From positions 558,001-622,000 of the forward strand of contig NC_090127.1 of NCBI RefSeq assembly GCF_023973825.1: 64,000 bases of DNA, in the 5' to 3' direction. Under the pieces are notes generated by a model, which had not been told where the DNA came from, did no database searches, and saw only the letters and a program-made list of their open reading frames with translations. Positions 25,375 through 36,879 of this stretch are shown here, piece after piece (positions within the stretch are counted from its first letter, which is position 1; every line of letters starts with the position of its first letter). The position numbers and the translations under genes are program-made. Origin of the DNA: Plasmodium brasilianum. Taxonomy: Eukaryota; Apicomplexa; Aconoidasida; Haemosporida; Plasmodiidae.

Positions 25375-26694
25375 ATGGCATGCATTAGTGCAATATTTAT
25401 AATAGATTTGAAGGGAAAGGTTATAATAAATAGAAATTATAGAGGAGAAGTAAATTTAAATTTAACAGAGATATTTTATAATTGTGTTATTGATCAAGAG
25501 GATAATTTAATAAAGCCTATTTTTCATGTGAATGGATTAACATACTGCTGGGTTGCTCATAATAATATATATATTTTAGCTGTAACTAGAAAAAATAGTA
25601 ATGCTACTCTTATAATAACTTTCTTATATAAATTAATACAAGTATTAAAAGACTATTTTAAAGTTTTAGAAGAAGAAAGTATAAAGGATAATTTCGTCAT
25701 CACATATGAATTATTGGATGAAATGATTGATAATGGATTTCCACAGTTAAGTGAAGTTAAGATATTAAGAGAATATATCAAGAATAAAGCTCATCAATTA
25801 ACTATAAATAATATAAAAATACCATCAGCTATTACAAATTCAGTTTCATGGAGAAATGAAGGAATTAAATATAAAAAGAATGAAATTTTTTTAGATGTGA
25901 TAGAAAGTTTGAATACTATTATATCATCAAACGGTACTGTATTGAGAAGTGAAATTTTAGGATGTCTAAAAATGAAATCTTATTTATCAGGGATGCCCGA
26001 ACTGAAGCTAGGATTAAATGATAAACTTTTATTTAATAAAAATTTAAGTAATTTTCAAAATACAGCTAATAATAATACACATACTAGTAATAAAACGAAG
26101 TTAGTAGAATTAGAAGATATAAAATTTCATCAATGTGTTCGATTGTCAAAATTTGAAAGTGATAGGACCATTTCTTTTATACCTCCTGATGGAATATTTA
26201 ACCTTATGACATATCGTTTAAGTACTCATGTTAAGCCTTTATTTTGGTTAGATATTAATATCTCCAAAAAATCCTTAACAAAAATTGAATATATTGTAAA
26301 AGCAAAATCACAATTTAAAAATAAAAGTATTGCAAATAATGTGGAATTTCATTTACCTGTACCAGCTGATGTCGATTCACCTCATTTTCAAACATATATT
26401 GGAACTGTAAAATATTATCCTGACAAGGACATGTTAATATGGAAAGTCAAACAATTCCAAGGACAAAAAGAATATATTATGAATGCACAATTTGGTCTTC
26501 CTTCAATTGTATCTAATGAAAATAAAGATTTATATTACAAAAGACCAGTTAATGTAAAATTTGAAATACCCTATTTTACTGTCTCAGGTATTACTGTAAG
26601 ATATTTAAAAATTATTGAGAAAAGTGGGTACCAAGCTTTACCTTGGGTTAGGTATATTACGCAGAACGGTGATTATCAAGTAAGAATTTCGTGA
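25375..26694 (+). CDS. AP-1 clathrin adaptor complex subunit mu
   Basis: Single-exon gene, 439 residues, near the 423 of human AP1M1. Residues about 1-140 are the longin-like domain (FIIDLKGKVIINRNYRGEV, then LEEESIKDNFVITYELLDE). From about 165 is the mu-homology domain: SWRNEGIKYKKNEIFLDVIE, SGMPELKLGLNDK, KFHQCVRLSKFESDRTISFI, and at the end KIIEKSGYQALPWVRYITQN. Identity to mu-1 rather than mu-2/3/4 rests on the near-continuous match to AP1M1 along the whole length. The protein recognises tyrosine-based sorting signals at the trans-Golgi/endosome; in malaria parasites AP-1 is linked to rhoptry cargo sorting. A short Asn/Thr/His insert near residue 230 is Plasmodium-type. Confidence 0.95.
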   Translation: MACISAIFIIDLKGKVIINRNYRGEVNLNLTEIFYNCVIDQEDNLIKPIFHVNGLTYCWVAHNNIYILAVTRKNSNATLIITFLYKLIQVLKDYFKVLEEESIKDNFVITYELLDEMIDNGFPQLSEVKILREYIKNKAHQLTINNIKIPSAITNSVSWRNEGIKYKKNEIFLDVIESLNTIISSNGTVLRSEILGCLKMKSYLSGMPELKLGLNDKLLFNKNLSNFQNTANNNTHTSNKTKLVELEDIKFHQCVRLSKFESDRTISFIPPDGIFNLMTYRLSTHVKPLFWLDINISKKSLTKIEYIVKAKSQFKNKSIANNVEFHLPVPADVDSPHFQTYIGTVKYYPDKDMLIWKVKQFQGQKEYIMNAQFGLPSIVSNENKDLYYKRPVNVKFEIPYFTVSGITVRYLKIIEKSGYQALPWVRYITQNGDYQVRIS

Positions 26695-26763
26695 AATGGA
26701 CAAGCGGAAAATAAGCAAGATGACAAAAAAAAGCTCAAAAAAAAAAAAAAAATGTATAATGTA

Positions 26764-26960
26764 AAACAAAATAAAACAAAATAAAACAAAATAAAACAAA
26801 ATAAAACAAAATAAAGTAAAGAAAAATTTAAATCAGTTTAAATCAAGCCAAATCAAACTAAATCAAACTAAATCAATTTAAATCAAACTAAATCAATTTA
26901 AATCAAACTAAATCAATTTAAATCAAACCATATCAAACTAAATCAAACTAAATCAAATTG
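26764..26960. repeat. two adjacent tandem repeats (10 bp and ~20 bp)
   Basis: First, five or six copies of aaaataaaac (26764-26818). Then, from about 26838, about six copies of a 20-bp unit, aaatcaaactaaatcaattt, with mixed variants. Both sit just downstream of AP-1 mu. Confidence 0.85.
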
Positions 26961-28496
26961 AATTAAAATAAAGAAAATATATGGCTTATTATTATGGGCA
27001 CATTTCCGAAACCCAACAAAACCAACACATAAAACGTCACTATAATTGAGTAATAGATACAGCATAGAAAAGCTACTTGTTGCGTTTATTTCTCGTACAT
27101 ACCAAAAGTTTAGCTTCAGCGTCATTTGAATAGTGTTAGTTAATTTTTTTTTTTTTTTTTCCATTTTTATCTTAATTGTGAAACACTGCTTTTGGAAAGT
27201 TGCTCCTCTGCAACTAGCCATATCTTTATTTAGTTAACATGCCATTCTTCTTTTCACAGGCATGTACATATATATATATATATATATATATGTTTATGTA
27301 TATAAATCTACATTATTATATGTGTATAGATAACACATGTACGCACATTTGTTATATACATATTTTGTTTTCCTCAAAACAGTTAGTTTTTAAGCAAAAT
27401 GCAAATCATTCCTTGTAAACTCGCTTAATAAGAAAATTGATTCAATTCCTCTATTTTTACAGTTTTTACGGTTTTACACCTTTTCACAGCATCTCACATT
27501 TTTATTTTTTATACTACATGGAATTAGGCATTTCCTGTAATAAAAATTTCCCATTGCGTCCGTTATTGTTATATGTATTTTATTTTTTTTTTTAAATATA
27601 CGTATTTTATTACTATATGCAAATAGACTCAATTTGGGGTAACTCTTTCCCTTTTCTTTCTTACGCGCTCTTGCATTATTGCTTATGGTTATAATCACTG
27701 CACGTATTTATATATATACGTGTATGTATATATGTGTATACGTGTATGTATATATGTGTATACGTGTATGTATATATGTGTATACATGTATGTATATGTA
27801 CATATATGTATACATATATGTATACATATACGTGCTTACGTGTACTCTTGAGTGTCCTTTCTTTCCCAATTACCTAATATTGAACAGTCGTCATTGCAAG
27901 AAATAAAATTTACAAAACGTATATCCGTTAAACCATTGAACATATGCCTATTATATATATATTTACATTTATTTTTTTTTTTTTTTTGTGATATATGTAT
28001 TTTGTAAAAAAAGCAGTTGTAAGCTCTCGTCAGGATATATGTAACAAAAAAATATCCTCCTTTTAACGAACTGTGGTAAACAAAAAATTACACTTTGATT
28101 ATAGCTAATTCAGTATTTTGAGTGACAAAAAATTTTTATTAAAAACTTTATCAAGTGCTTTGCTTAGCAGAGTAAATAGCGATTATGCATGTATGCCTGT
28201 ACAAGGGTACACAGGTACATATGTACACATACATATATGTGCATATTCATATATAGGCATATTCATATATAGGCACACCTGCCCGTTCCACTAGCTTACC
28301 GCTGTAAATTTCATACGAAGCTAATAACGTGCATGTTGTAAATAACTAAATTTGTTTTAAATGGGATAAAAAGGTAATATGCCTTTTTATATTTTTGACG
28401 TTTCATTAAATAAACGGTTAAAAAAGGGGGAAAATGTAATTAAAAAAAAAATATATCTCCTTAAAAGATACGTTTATAAGTTAAAAAAAAAAAGAT

Positions 28497-28610
28497 ATAC
28501 ACATTTATACATATATACACATTTATACATATATACACATTTATACATATATACACATTTATACATATAAACACATGTACACATATAAACACATGTACAC
28601 ATATATATAC
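28497..28610. repeat. 18-bp tandem repeat
   Basis: Four copies of acacatttatacatatat, then two diverged copies acacatgtacacatataa. Located about 320 bp past the RPT1 stop codon. Confidence 0.88.
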
Positions 28611-28927
28611 ATGCACATCCATTATGCCCTTTCAAACATATCAATACGACGGCAAAATTAACATACACAAGGGTATATGTTAGTTTTATGGAATTCTTAA
28701 TACCGTTGGCGCGCAATTACATTTAAAATACAAAACATAATGGCACTTTTTGTTTTGCTCCTCTCACAACTTTTACTTACCTATGTAATATATATGTGTT
28801 TACTGAAGTAAAGAAACGCACATAATATATTGCACACGAGGAAAAATGCATGAATAGGTATAAACGCGTGAACAAGCATAAACGCGCGGACATGTAAAAT
28901 CATGCACAGTGGGAATGAAGGAGCTTC

Positions 28928-30170
28928 CTAATTATATACCATGTATTTTCCCGTAGCAGAGAACTGCTTACAACCATGTATAACCTTATTTATAGCTAAT
29001 AAAAGGTCCTTTTCTGTAATAGTTTTTCTCCTGGCTCTAATGGCAAACATGCCTGCCTCAGTACATACACTTCTAATATCAGAACCCGTACTATTAGGAC
29101 ATAATCTTGCCAAAAGTTCGAATCTAACATCTCTACTCATATTCATTGTATTAGCATGAATCTTAAATATATGTGTTCTACCTTCAAGATCTGGTAAACT
29201 AAATTCAATTTTTCTATCAATTCTTCCAGGTCTAACTAATGCACTATCTAGGGTATCAGGTCTGTTTGTTGCCATCAAAACTTTTATATTTCCTCTATTA
29301 TCAAATCCATCTAATTGGTTAACAATTTCTAACATAGTTCGTTGTACTTCATGATCTCCATGTGCACTTTCGTCTCCTCTAGAACCTCCTATTGCATCTA
29401 CTTCATCTATAAATAATATACAAGCCTTCTTCGATTTTGCCATTTGAAATAATTCTCTTACCATTCTAGCACCTTCACCTACATATTTCTGAACAAGTTC
29501 AGAACCAATTACACAAATAAAACAAGCATCTGTTCTATTAGCAATTGCTCTAGCTGTTAATGTTTTCCCTGTACCTGGTGGACCATAAAGTAAAACACCT
29601 TTAGGTGGATCAATACCTAGGGTTACAAACCTTTCTGGTTGTAATAAAGGCATTTCCACTACTTCTCTTAATTTTTCTAATTGTTCTTTACAACCACCAA
29701 TATCACTATATGTAATATCAGGTTTTTCCTCGACAGTCATCATAGTAACAGTAGGATCTATTTTTGGAGGTAACAAAATTTGAATTTTGTATTTCGTTCT
29801 ATCTACACCTACTCTCATACCTTCTTCAATATCACTAGGGGCTACTTTGTCACCTAACCCTACGACAAATTTTGCTATTTGTTTTACATTAATTATGTAT
29901 TTCGTTTGATCTGTATCTGCGTTAATAATTTTGGTACACCTTGCTACTTGTAATGGTTGTTCTTCATTTAGCATCTGCTTATCTAATTGTAAATCCCATT
30001 GATTCGGTAAGCATAATCCTGTATCACTTTCTCTTATTCCACATATTTTATTTATGTTTGTTACTAATCCTGTTATATCCGCTTCTACCTTTTTTATGCT
30101 CTTTGAGTAGGGTCCCGACCCCTGCAGGGCGAAACGAAAGCGAAGTCGTACATATGAAAGATCGCAGGGG

Positions 30171-30201
<31 letters not shown>

Positions 30202-30537
30202 GCAACATATACAAACATATATGTCCATGTTGATGCTCAACTAAATATATCAACACATGCAATAAGGAATAAGGAATAATATGAACACTTCTTTCCCCTT
30301 TTATTAATAAATATCCACTACTTTTCTAAGCCTTTTTCACATTTAACTTTTTGTTAAAAAAAAAACATATACAATAGACATAGTTATGCATGGATAGATA
30401 AAATAAGTAAATACATTAGTTTGTATAAATGTGTACACATAAACTTGTATGCTCCATTTTTCTATTACGTATGATTTCAATATGTTTATATCTTCATCAT
30501 CCAACGGCTTGGACTGAGTAGTAGTATCGTCTTCCAT
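28928..30537 (-). CDS. RPT1: 26S proteasome regulatory ATPase RPT1 (S7), two exons
   Basis: AAA+ ATPase of the 19S base that unfolds ubiquitinated substrates. Exon 1 is 30537-30469 (23 codons, MEDDTTTQ...ILKSY) and exon 2 is 30121-28928; the product is 420 residues. The junction, SY followed by GSGPYSKS, restores the family alignment. Walker A GPPGTGKT is at about 203-210, Walker B ILFIDE at 258-263, an SRH-type segment [21 protein letters not shown] follows, and the C terminus is [11 protein letters not shown]. Matches to human PSMC2 run nearly the whole length. The frame of exon 2 is open upstream into a TA-rich intron; that extension is not protein. RPT1 ends in YN here, without a clear HbYX motif of the kind found on other Rpt subunits. 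Confidence 0.96.
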
Positions 30538-30669
30538 GTTTTACTGAGCAGTAACCCATAAAATTTTCTTAAACCTTTTCTTTATAAAAAAAAGGGTATA
30601 ATAAGCACGTGGAAAGGGTATTATTTTAGTTCACTTTATTTTATTTTTTGTTAGAACAATTTACATAAT

Positions 30670-30890
30670 ATATGTATATTTGTACATATGTATATATGTT
30701 TATATGTACAATTGTTTATCTGTTTACATGTTTATCTGTTTACATGTTTATACGTATAAATGTTTATCTGTTTACATGTTTATATGTATATATGCACATA
30801 TGTATATATGTTTGTATGTATAAATGTTTATCTGTTTACATGTTTTTATGTATAAATGTTTACGTGTTCACATGTTTATATGTTTGTAAA
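30670..30890. repeat. irregular TGTTTATCTGTTTACA repeat
   Basis: Mixed 10- to 30-bp units of atgtttat, ctgtttac and atgtata, repeated over about 220 bp. Reading frames over it (repeated YMF and VYMFIC) are artefacts. Confidence 0.8.
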
Positions 30891-31876
30891 ATTCTATAAC
30901 TATATCATTTATTAATATATAATTAGCAACAAAAAAAAAAAAAAAAAAAAAAAAAAAGGACCAAACACTAAGATATTGTTAAAAGTTTGTAACACATAGT
31001 AATAAATAATATAATAACTGAAGTGTTAAGGAAAAAGCCTTAAAGTCATGTGCAATATCATTCTCAACTTATACATATGTAATCGTAAAATATTCTGTAA
31101 ATATATGATTATTCAAAAAATAATTTTATCTAAAAAATAAAGAAATTTATGTACTTTCATATTTGACTAGTGGAAAAAAAAAAAAAAAAAATAAAGAGTA
31201 ATACAATAAATGTTTTACCTTCTTAGTTCTTTCATTACTATTTAAAGTTATTTAAAATTTTTTTAAAAAATAATGAAAACATAAAAAAAAAATAAAAAAT
31301 GAAGAATACCTAACAAAATAAAATTATTATAATGTTACATAGTTAATTTTCAAGTTAAAAAAAAAAAAAAAACAAACGTAATATAGTTACCGTAATTCAC
31401 AAAAATATTGTAAATAGTAAACAGTCAGAGCATAAGAAAAAAGAAAAATTAAGAATTTCATCTATGAGTACTAGAAATATATATTATTAATTTATTGTTT
31501 TTATTTTACAATCAAAACTTTATTTATTATGATATTACTTCTTTTTAGAAAACAACGAAAAATACAAAATTCATGTTCATATGAAAGTTTAACATAGACA
31601 TTAAAATTACAACCCATACATCAAAAAATAGAAAAAAAAAAAAAATAAAAAAAAATAAATTTTTGAGAATTTATGTCTCACATATTAAGAAATTAATGCC
31701 CTATTTTTATACTAACTTTGTTTTTTCTATCTATTTTCATGATTAACCTATTGCTTTTATAATATTACTATTATTAAATTAAAAGATATATCATTAAATA
31801 AGTGTGTATACTCCTAATATTTTGTCTCTTACGTTTATCATAAAATAGTATATTAACTATACATATATTATGGGTA

Positions 31877-31992
31877 TTATCTTTTTCGCCTCAAAACAGC
31901 ATGCTGCAAAATTAATGAATAAGATTGTAATGATAAAAAGTCAGGTGACCTACCTGCTGCCCAAATGTATCAGAACCAGTTGTCAGTTCCAT
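31877..31992 (-). CDS. candidate two-exon microprotein (unproven)
   Basis: Within a GC-elevated island, ATG at 31992 opens 13 codons (MELTTGSDTFGQQ). A consensus donor follows (CAG/gtaggt at 31953), then a 50-bp intron ending ttttgcag and a second exon (31903-31877) of eight codons ending AGA TAA. The frame is kept across the junction. An in-frame stop lies two codons before the ATG. A 21-residue product is very short, so this may instead be an exon pair of a non-coding transcript. I recognise no homologue. Confidence 0.25.
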
Positions 31993-33911
31993 ATTTTATG
32001 AAAATTGCTAAGAGGTCAAGATGTTTAATTGTATCAGTGTTAAACTGGTTAACAACTTATAACAACTAGGTTGAGGAATAACGACTTTTTTTTCTTTTTC
32101 AAGTATAATAACTTTTAAGTGCACCTTTTCAAATACTTTAAATTAGCGTAACTGTATTTTACTGTTTATGGTTTTCAACTGAATGATATAACTAAAAGAA
32201 TAAAAAAAAAAAAAAAAATTGAATAAACTAAGTGAATGATGGAGACATATCCATAAAAGGATAACATCATGTATATCGGATAAACGTTACAATGCTTATA
32301 TGCATATCTCTTAATACTGCCCCTTATTCGTATAACTAATAGAGTGTCTTATTTTTTTTTTAAAAGTGCCCGCATTAGTTGGCATAAAATCTTAATATAT
32401 TTATATTTAGTATGGCATATATAAAACTAAAATAAAAAGTGAAACCTTAATTTTTCTTGCATAGAGTATAACTACAATTTGGAATTGTAATAAAAAGACC
32501 ATAAGAACGTAAGAAGCGTACGAATACATTTTGCCATATATATATATATATATATAATAAAAAGAAAATAAATAAAAAATTATAATAAAATAATAAAATT
32601 AAAAGCTTCCTCGTAATTATTTTATTTATTTATACAACATACTAATATATTATATACCTAAAATAATCAATTGTAGTTTTAAAATTATGAACTTTTTTTT
32701 TTTAAAGACAAAAGTAAAGTTCAACGTACAAATTTTGTTGTAACCTTTCATTTTGTTCTCATCAAATTTGCAGTTTTAATTTTTGTAATAAAATATTTTC
32801 ACCATTATTTTCTGTACTTCTTTCCTTCATTGAACATTACTTTACCAACAACTTCTTATAAAATACCAGCAAAAAAAAAAAAGAGAAAAAAAATAGCTTG
32901 TATATATAATAATAATTAATATTACATTGTCAGTATACTATGTTACACAATCATATATAAGTTACATATCGTAATCAAAATAAAATTATTAACCCTTTTT
33001 TTTTCGTTAGTAAAATTAAAAAGGTAAAGATCAATGAATTAAAAACAGGAAAAACAAATTTTTCCACTTTATTAAAGCATTTGTTAAAAAAAAAAATAAA
33101 ATAAAGGAAAAAAACTTATCTTACTATAATGCTAAAGGATGCATAACAAAAGTACTGATTAAAATTTTTTTTTTTTTTTTTTTTTTTAAGTCCCTTCAAT
33201 TTTACATTAATATTTGTAAGAACATTTAAAATTTTCCTTTTTGTTTTTATTTATTTTTCAAGGATTTCGTGTACAATATAATTTTTATTATACAGAAAAA
33301 CTCTTATTTTTTTTATTTTTTTTTTTTTTTTGCTACATAATTTTATATAACCAAATTTGTATAATATAATAGGCTAACTATTGTACACATATATATAAAT
33401 ATGTCACATGATATATACATATATATATATATATATATACCTTTTATTTTTCACTTTTTTTCTTTATTAATTCCCAAAAACTATGTTTTAGTTAAATATT
33501 ATTTTTTATAAAATAATTTATCAGATTCATTTTTTTTTTTTTTTTTTTTTTTTTTTCATTTTAAAACAGCATGCGTAATAATACATTATATTATGCTTCA
33601 TTTTAAATAGCTTAACATAATTATATATATATTTAAGTATATATATAAAATGTATATATATATATATATATAAAGATATTTTGTTTTAAAAAAGCATTCT
33701 TTTTTTTTAACATGTATTTAATGTAAAAATATTACTATATTTTTAAAATGTTTTATATATTATATATATATATTATATATATATATATATAAATTTAATT
33801 AAAAATAAGGTTAAATTTTGTTAATATCATATAAATTCATATAAAGATAAAATGCTAATTTTGTATGAATTTTTATAATATTTATGTTTTATTTCGAAGT
33901 TAAAAAAAGTT

Positions 33912-35819
33912 ATGCAAATAAATAGTAGTAAAAAACAGCAAACAAAAAAATATTACAGTATAAAAAATACTTCGAAAATTAAGATGTCTTTAGGTAGTCG
34001 CAAAAATGATGAATGTAATTTAGAAGCAAGTAAAGAAAATAATAATAAAAATAATAATAGTAATAAAAATAAAAATAATAGTAATAACAATAAAAATAAT
34101 AGTAATAACAATAAAAATAATAGTAATAATAATAAATATAATAATGATGATGAAAATAATAAAAATGAATTGTTACATAATGAAAAAAACAAAACAACTT
34201 TTTGTTCATCAGACAATGATGAAATGATTAGCTGTTCCTTAGATAAAGAGAATAGTAACAATTATGAAAATTTATTATCTTATAAGAACAGCAATTCGAA
34301 AAATGAGCAGTCTTATAATGGCAATTATCCCACTATGAATAATAAAGATGAAAATAATCTTCAGTTTAAAGAAGTCAATCCACAAAATGATAATAAATTA
34401 AGTTATAACATTTTTGAGGAGAACTTTTTAAAAGTTAGAAAAGATAAAAACAAAAATATAATTTCCAAAGAGGTGCATGAGGATGAAGAAGTCATCGAAT
34501 ATAAAGAAGTAAACGAAGAAGTAAAGGAAGAGGTAGACGAAGAAGTTAAAGTTAACCAAAAAGTTCAACAAGATGTAAACGAAGGAGTAAAGGAAGAAGT
34601 TAACGAAGAAGTTAAAGTTAACCAAAAAGTTCAACAAGATGTAAACGAAGGAGAAAAGGAAGAAGTTAACGAAGAAGTTAAAGTTAACCAAAAAGTTCAA
34701 GAAGACGTAAACGAAGTAGACGAAATAAAAACAGTTTTAACTCAAAATGAAATGGGTAAAGAAACCGAAAAGGAAATACAGGATGAAGGAATGGATCAAA
34801 GACAAACAGAAGAGAAAATAAAAATGAAAAGAGAAACAGGAAAACAGGTAGGTGATGAAGATGTATCACAACAAAATGAGGTTAATATGCAATCACAAGC
34901 AGAAGTGTTGAAGAATGTAGTACCTAATGAAGAAATGGGAATTATGTTTAATGTTTACCATATAGGTATTAATAAAATAGAGGCAATCAAAGCTTTGTAT
35001 AGAGATTACAAAAAAAATTTTAACAAAAGTTTCAAAGAGAAAATGAACAAGTTAAATTCTTTCATCTGTTTTTATAATGATAATAACTTAGGAAATCATA
35101 TTACTGTTGATTATATAAATGATAAAGATAAAATAAATGCAATTAAAAGGGAAAGATTATCCCGTTTGTTTTTGTACATTGAGGACATAAATAAATTAAA
35201 ACAAGCATTAAAAGTTAATCAACAACATAATAACATGGAATTAGAGGATGATGGAAAGAAAGAACATTTTTACGATGCAAATGAAAATATTGATGACTTT
35301 TTCATTTTTGATCACCCCTTATCATATTTAAATAATGATGTAGAAACAATTTTTACAGAATGTGAAAATTCGTCATTTTTTAGAGATGATGCAAGTATTG
35401 ATAATTTCCTAGAAGAAGGGAAGAACAAATCAAGTGAAGAATTTAATATGTCCAATATATTTGCAAAATTTTCTTTAAAAAATTATTACTTTTTTGATAT
35501 TAATAAAAATTTGTGTTATATTTACGACTGCACTCCTATGGTAATTAAAAAATTTGCGGAAAAAATAAATTCTTACAACATAGGTAAAAATAGCAATAAA
35601 GATCTAAATAGTACAACATCAGATAATATAAGTTTTCCGATAGATCCCCAAAGCAATGATAATTCTAACTACTATCCCAGTCATCCTCTTACAACTAGTC
35701 AAAACTTAGAAACATATATTCAGTTTCATTGTGAAAAATGGCAGGAAAATATGTATGACATTGTTGAAGTAAATAGTCTTGAATTCGATTTTCATCGCCT
35801 AAAATGCAGTATAATGTAA
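33912..35819 (+). CDS. Plasmodium protein of unknown function with Asn-rich and acidic repeats
   Basis: Single-exon gene, 635 residues, not recognised. Residues about 42-80 are Asn/Lys/Ser low complexity. Residues about 206-268 are nearly three copies of a 22-residue acidic repeat (core EEVKVNQKVQ, DVNEG), and 275-330 is charged and Gln-rich. From about 340 the sequence becomes ordinary protein: MFNVYHIGINKIEAIKALY, a helical FKEKMNKLNSFICFYND segment, then acidic and Phe/Tyr-rich stretches up to FDFHRLKCSIM. There is no signal peptide or membrane span. Alternative starts exist, for example Met25 (MSLGSRKND). The C-terminal 300 residues are the likely conserved part. Upstream is 3.4 kb of A/T-rich spacer shared with RPT1. 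Confidence 0.85.
   Translation: MQINSSKKQQTKKYYSIKNTSKIKMSLGSRKNDECNLEASKENNNKNNNSNKNKNNSNNNKNNSNNNKNNSNNNKYNNDDENNKNELLHNEKNKTTFCSSDNDEMISCSLDKENSNNYENLLSYKNSNSKNEQSYNGNYPTMNNKDENNLQFKEVNPQNDNKLSYNIFEENFLKVRKDKNKNIISKEVHEDEEVIEYKEVNEEVKEEVDEEVKVNQKVQQDVNEGVKEEVNEEVKVNQKVQQDVNEGEKEEVNEEVKVNQKVQEDVNEVDEIKTVLTQNEMGKETEKEIQDEGMDQRQTEEKIKMKRETGKQVGDEDVSQQNEVNMQSQAEVLKNVVPNEEMGIMFNVYHIGINKIEAIKALYRDYKKNFNKSFKEKMNKLNSFICFYNDNNLGNHITVDYINDKDKINAIKRERLSRLFLYIEDINKLKQALKVNQQHNNMELEDDGKKEHFYDANENIDDFFIFDHPLSYLNNDVETIFTECENSSFFRDDASIDNFLEEGKNKSSEEFNMSNIFAKFSLKNYYFFDINKNLCYIYDCTPMVIKKFAEKINSYNIGKNSNKDLNSTTSDNISFPIDPQSNDNSNYYPSHPLTTSQNLETYIQFHCEKWQENMYDIVEVNSLEFDFHRLKCSIM
34527..34715 (+). repeat. 66-bp coding repeat (22 residues)
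   Basis: Nearly three copies of a 66-bp unit inside the preceding gene. The copies are nearly identical at the DNA level (gaagttaaagttaaccaaa recurs exactly), with changes such as VKEE/EKEE and QQD/QED. The near identity points to recent duplication. Confidence 0.92.
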
Positions 35820-36127
35820 ATGTTTTCATTGATGTCTATGGAAAGGTAATGTGCAAATGCATATTATTTTTTCAATGAAAATAATGAAAAAAATATACTA
35901 ATAAGAAGTGTTCATAAAATTGTTGTAAAATGAACAAGTAAAAAATTTTGATTGTTGTATAGTAAGAAAAATATGATTAACTAGTTAAATTATATCCCAT
36001 CATTGAATTTGAAGCATTTCAAAAATAAATGGGGTATTTACCATTTTATTTTTATGTTTTTTTTGTTTTATTCTTATTTCTTAAAAATATGATAATAAAC
36101 GAAGTTTTTTTTTTTTTTCCCCTTTTT

Positions 36128-36160
<33 letters not shown>

Positions 36161-36879
36161 AATATATAATTTTTAAACCCGTATTAAATTTAGTTCATTT
36201 TGGATTTAATTAAAATGAATAGAGTAGTAACTGCGGAAATTGAAGTTTATAACTTACGCTTTAATTAATATTTTTAAGTGCAGAATAACACAATTTTGTT
36301 TTATAATTATTTGTTATTAATACGTTTAAGCAGATATGTTTGTATGTACGTGTTTATACGAACATACGAAGATATACCTACATACATAGAATTAATGTGT
36401 GGTGGGTATACGCTATAACGAAAATGTTGAATTTTACAAATGAAGAGGATGAAAATACAAATCTAGTATAACTGCAACAATAATTCTGCACACGCCAGCA
36501 TTTGATTATATTTGGTGAAAGATAAATAATTCCATGATTTTTTAACGGAAATACCACATAACTAACAAAAATTATATATTAAACAAAAATAGATCTAATA
36601 AATTGTTAAGAGAAAAAAAAAAATAAAAGGGAAAAGAACAAAAATGCATATTTTTAAAGCTAACAACGTTTAAAAAATGTAATGCAACAAATAGGGCTAA
36701 GTGCTCACAAAAAAAAAAAAAAAAAAATTAAATTGATTAATAAATATATGAATATATGAATAAATAAACAAATAAGTGCATACAATAGTGGCTACTTGTT
36801 CATAAAAAAAAAAAAAAAAAAAAAAATATATGCATATATATATCATATACATATCGTATATATATATACTTATGACCAG
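35820..36879. other. convergent spacer, unknown gene / cytochrome c
   Basis: 3' flanks of two convergent genes with long poly-T (36130-36159) and poly-A (36802-36826) runs and TA repeats. Nothing else seen. Confidence 0.65.

Larger units (their letters stand above)
26695..28927. other. convergent spacer, AP-1 mu / RPT1
   Basis: Region of 2.2 kb between convergent genes. Holds tandem arrays (26764-26818, 26838-26960, 28497-28610), (TA)n at about 27269-27292, and ATG/GTATA-type repeats at 27715-27835. Two cysteine-bearing short frames on the minus strand (26943-27221 and 27474-27560) have splice-like borders but no recognisable homology. Confidence 0.55.
30538..33911. other. long divergent intergenic region, RPT1 to unknown gene
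   Basis: The longest gap in the window (3.4 kb). It holds the TGTTTATCTG array (30670-30890), many poly-A/T runs and (TA)n near 32540, 33420, 33655 and 33770. A conspicuously less AT-rich island of about 200 bp (31880-32080) contains possible splice sites and hairpins and is treated as a candidate gene below. Sequence from 32500 to 33900 is nearly pure A/T. Confidence 0.6.

Noticed and set aside
28928..30262. RPT1 extended to the ATG at 30262
   Set aside because: The extra N-terminal residues are TA-repeat translation; the real first exon with the family start lies at 30537-30469.
32500..33900. Centromere candidate in a very A/T-rich stretch
   Set aside because: Plasmodium centromeres are 2-4 kb at about 97% A/T with internal repeats; this stretch is shorter, less extreme and mixed.
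33953..34261. Leu/Phe and Tyr-rich minus-strand frames
   Set aside because: Antisense of the Asn-rich stretch of the unknown 635-residue protein.
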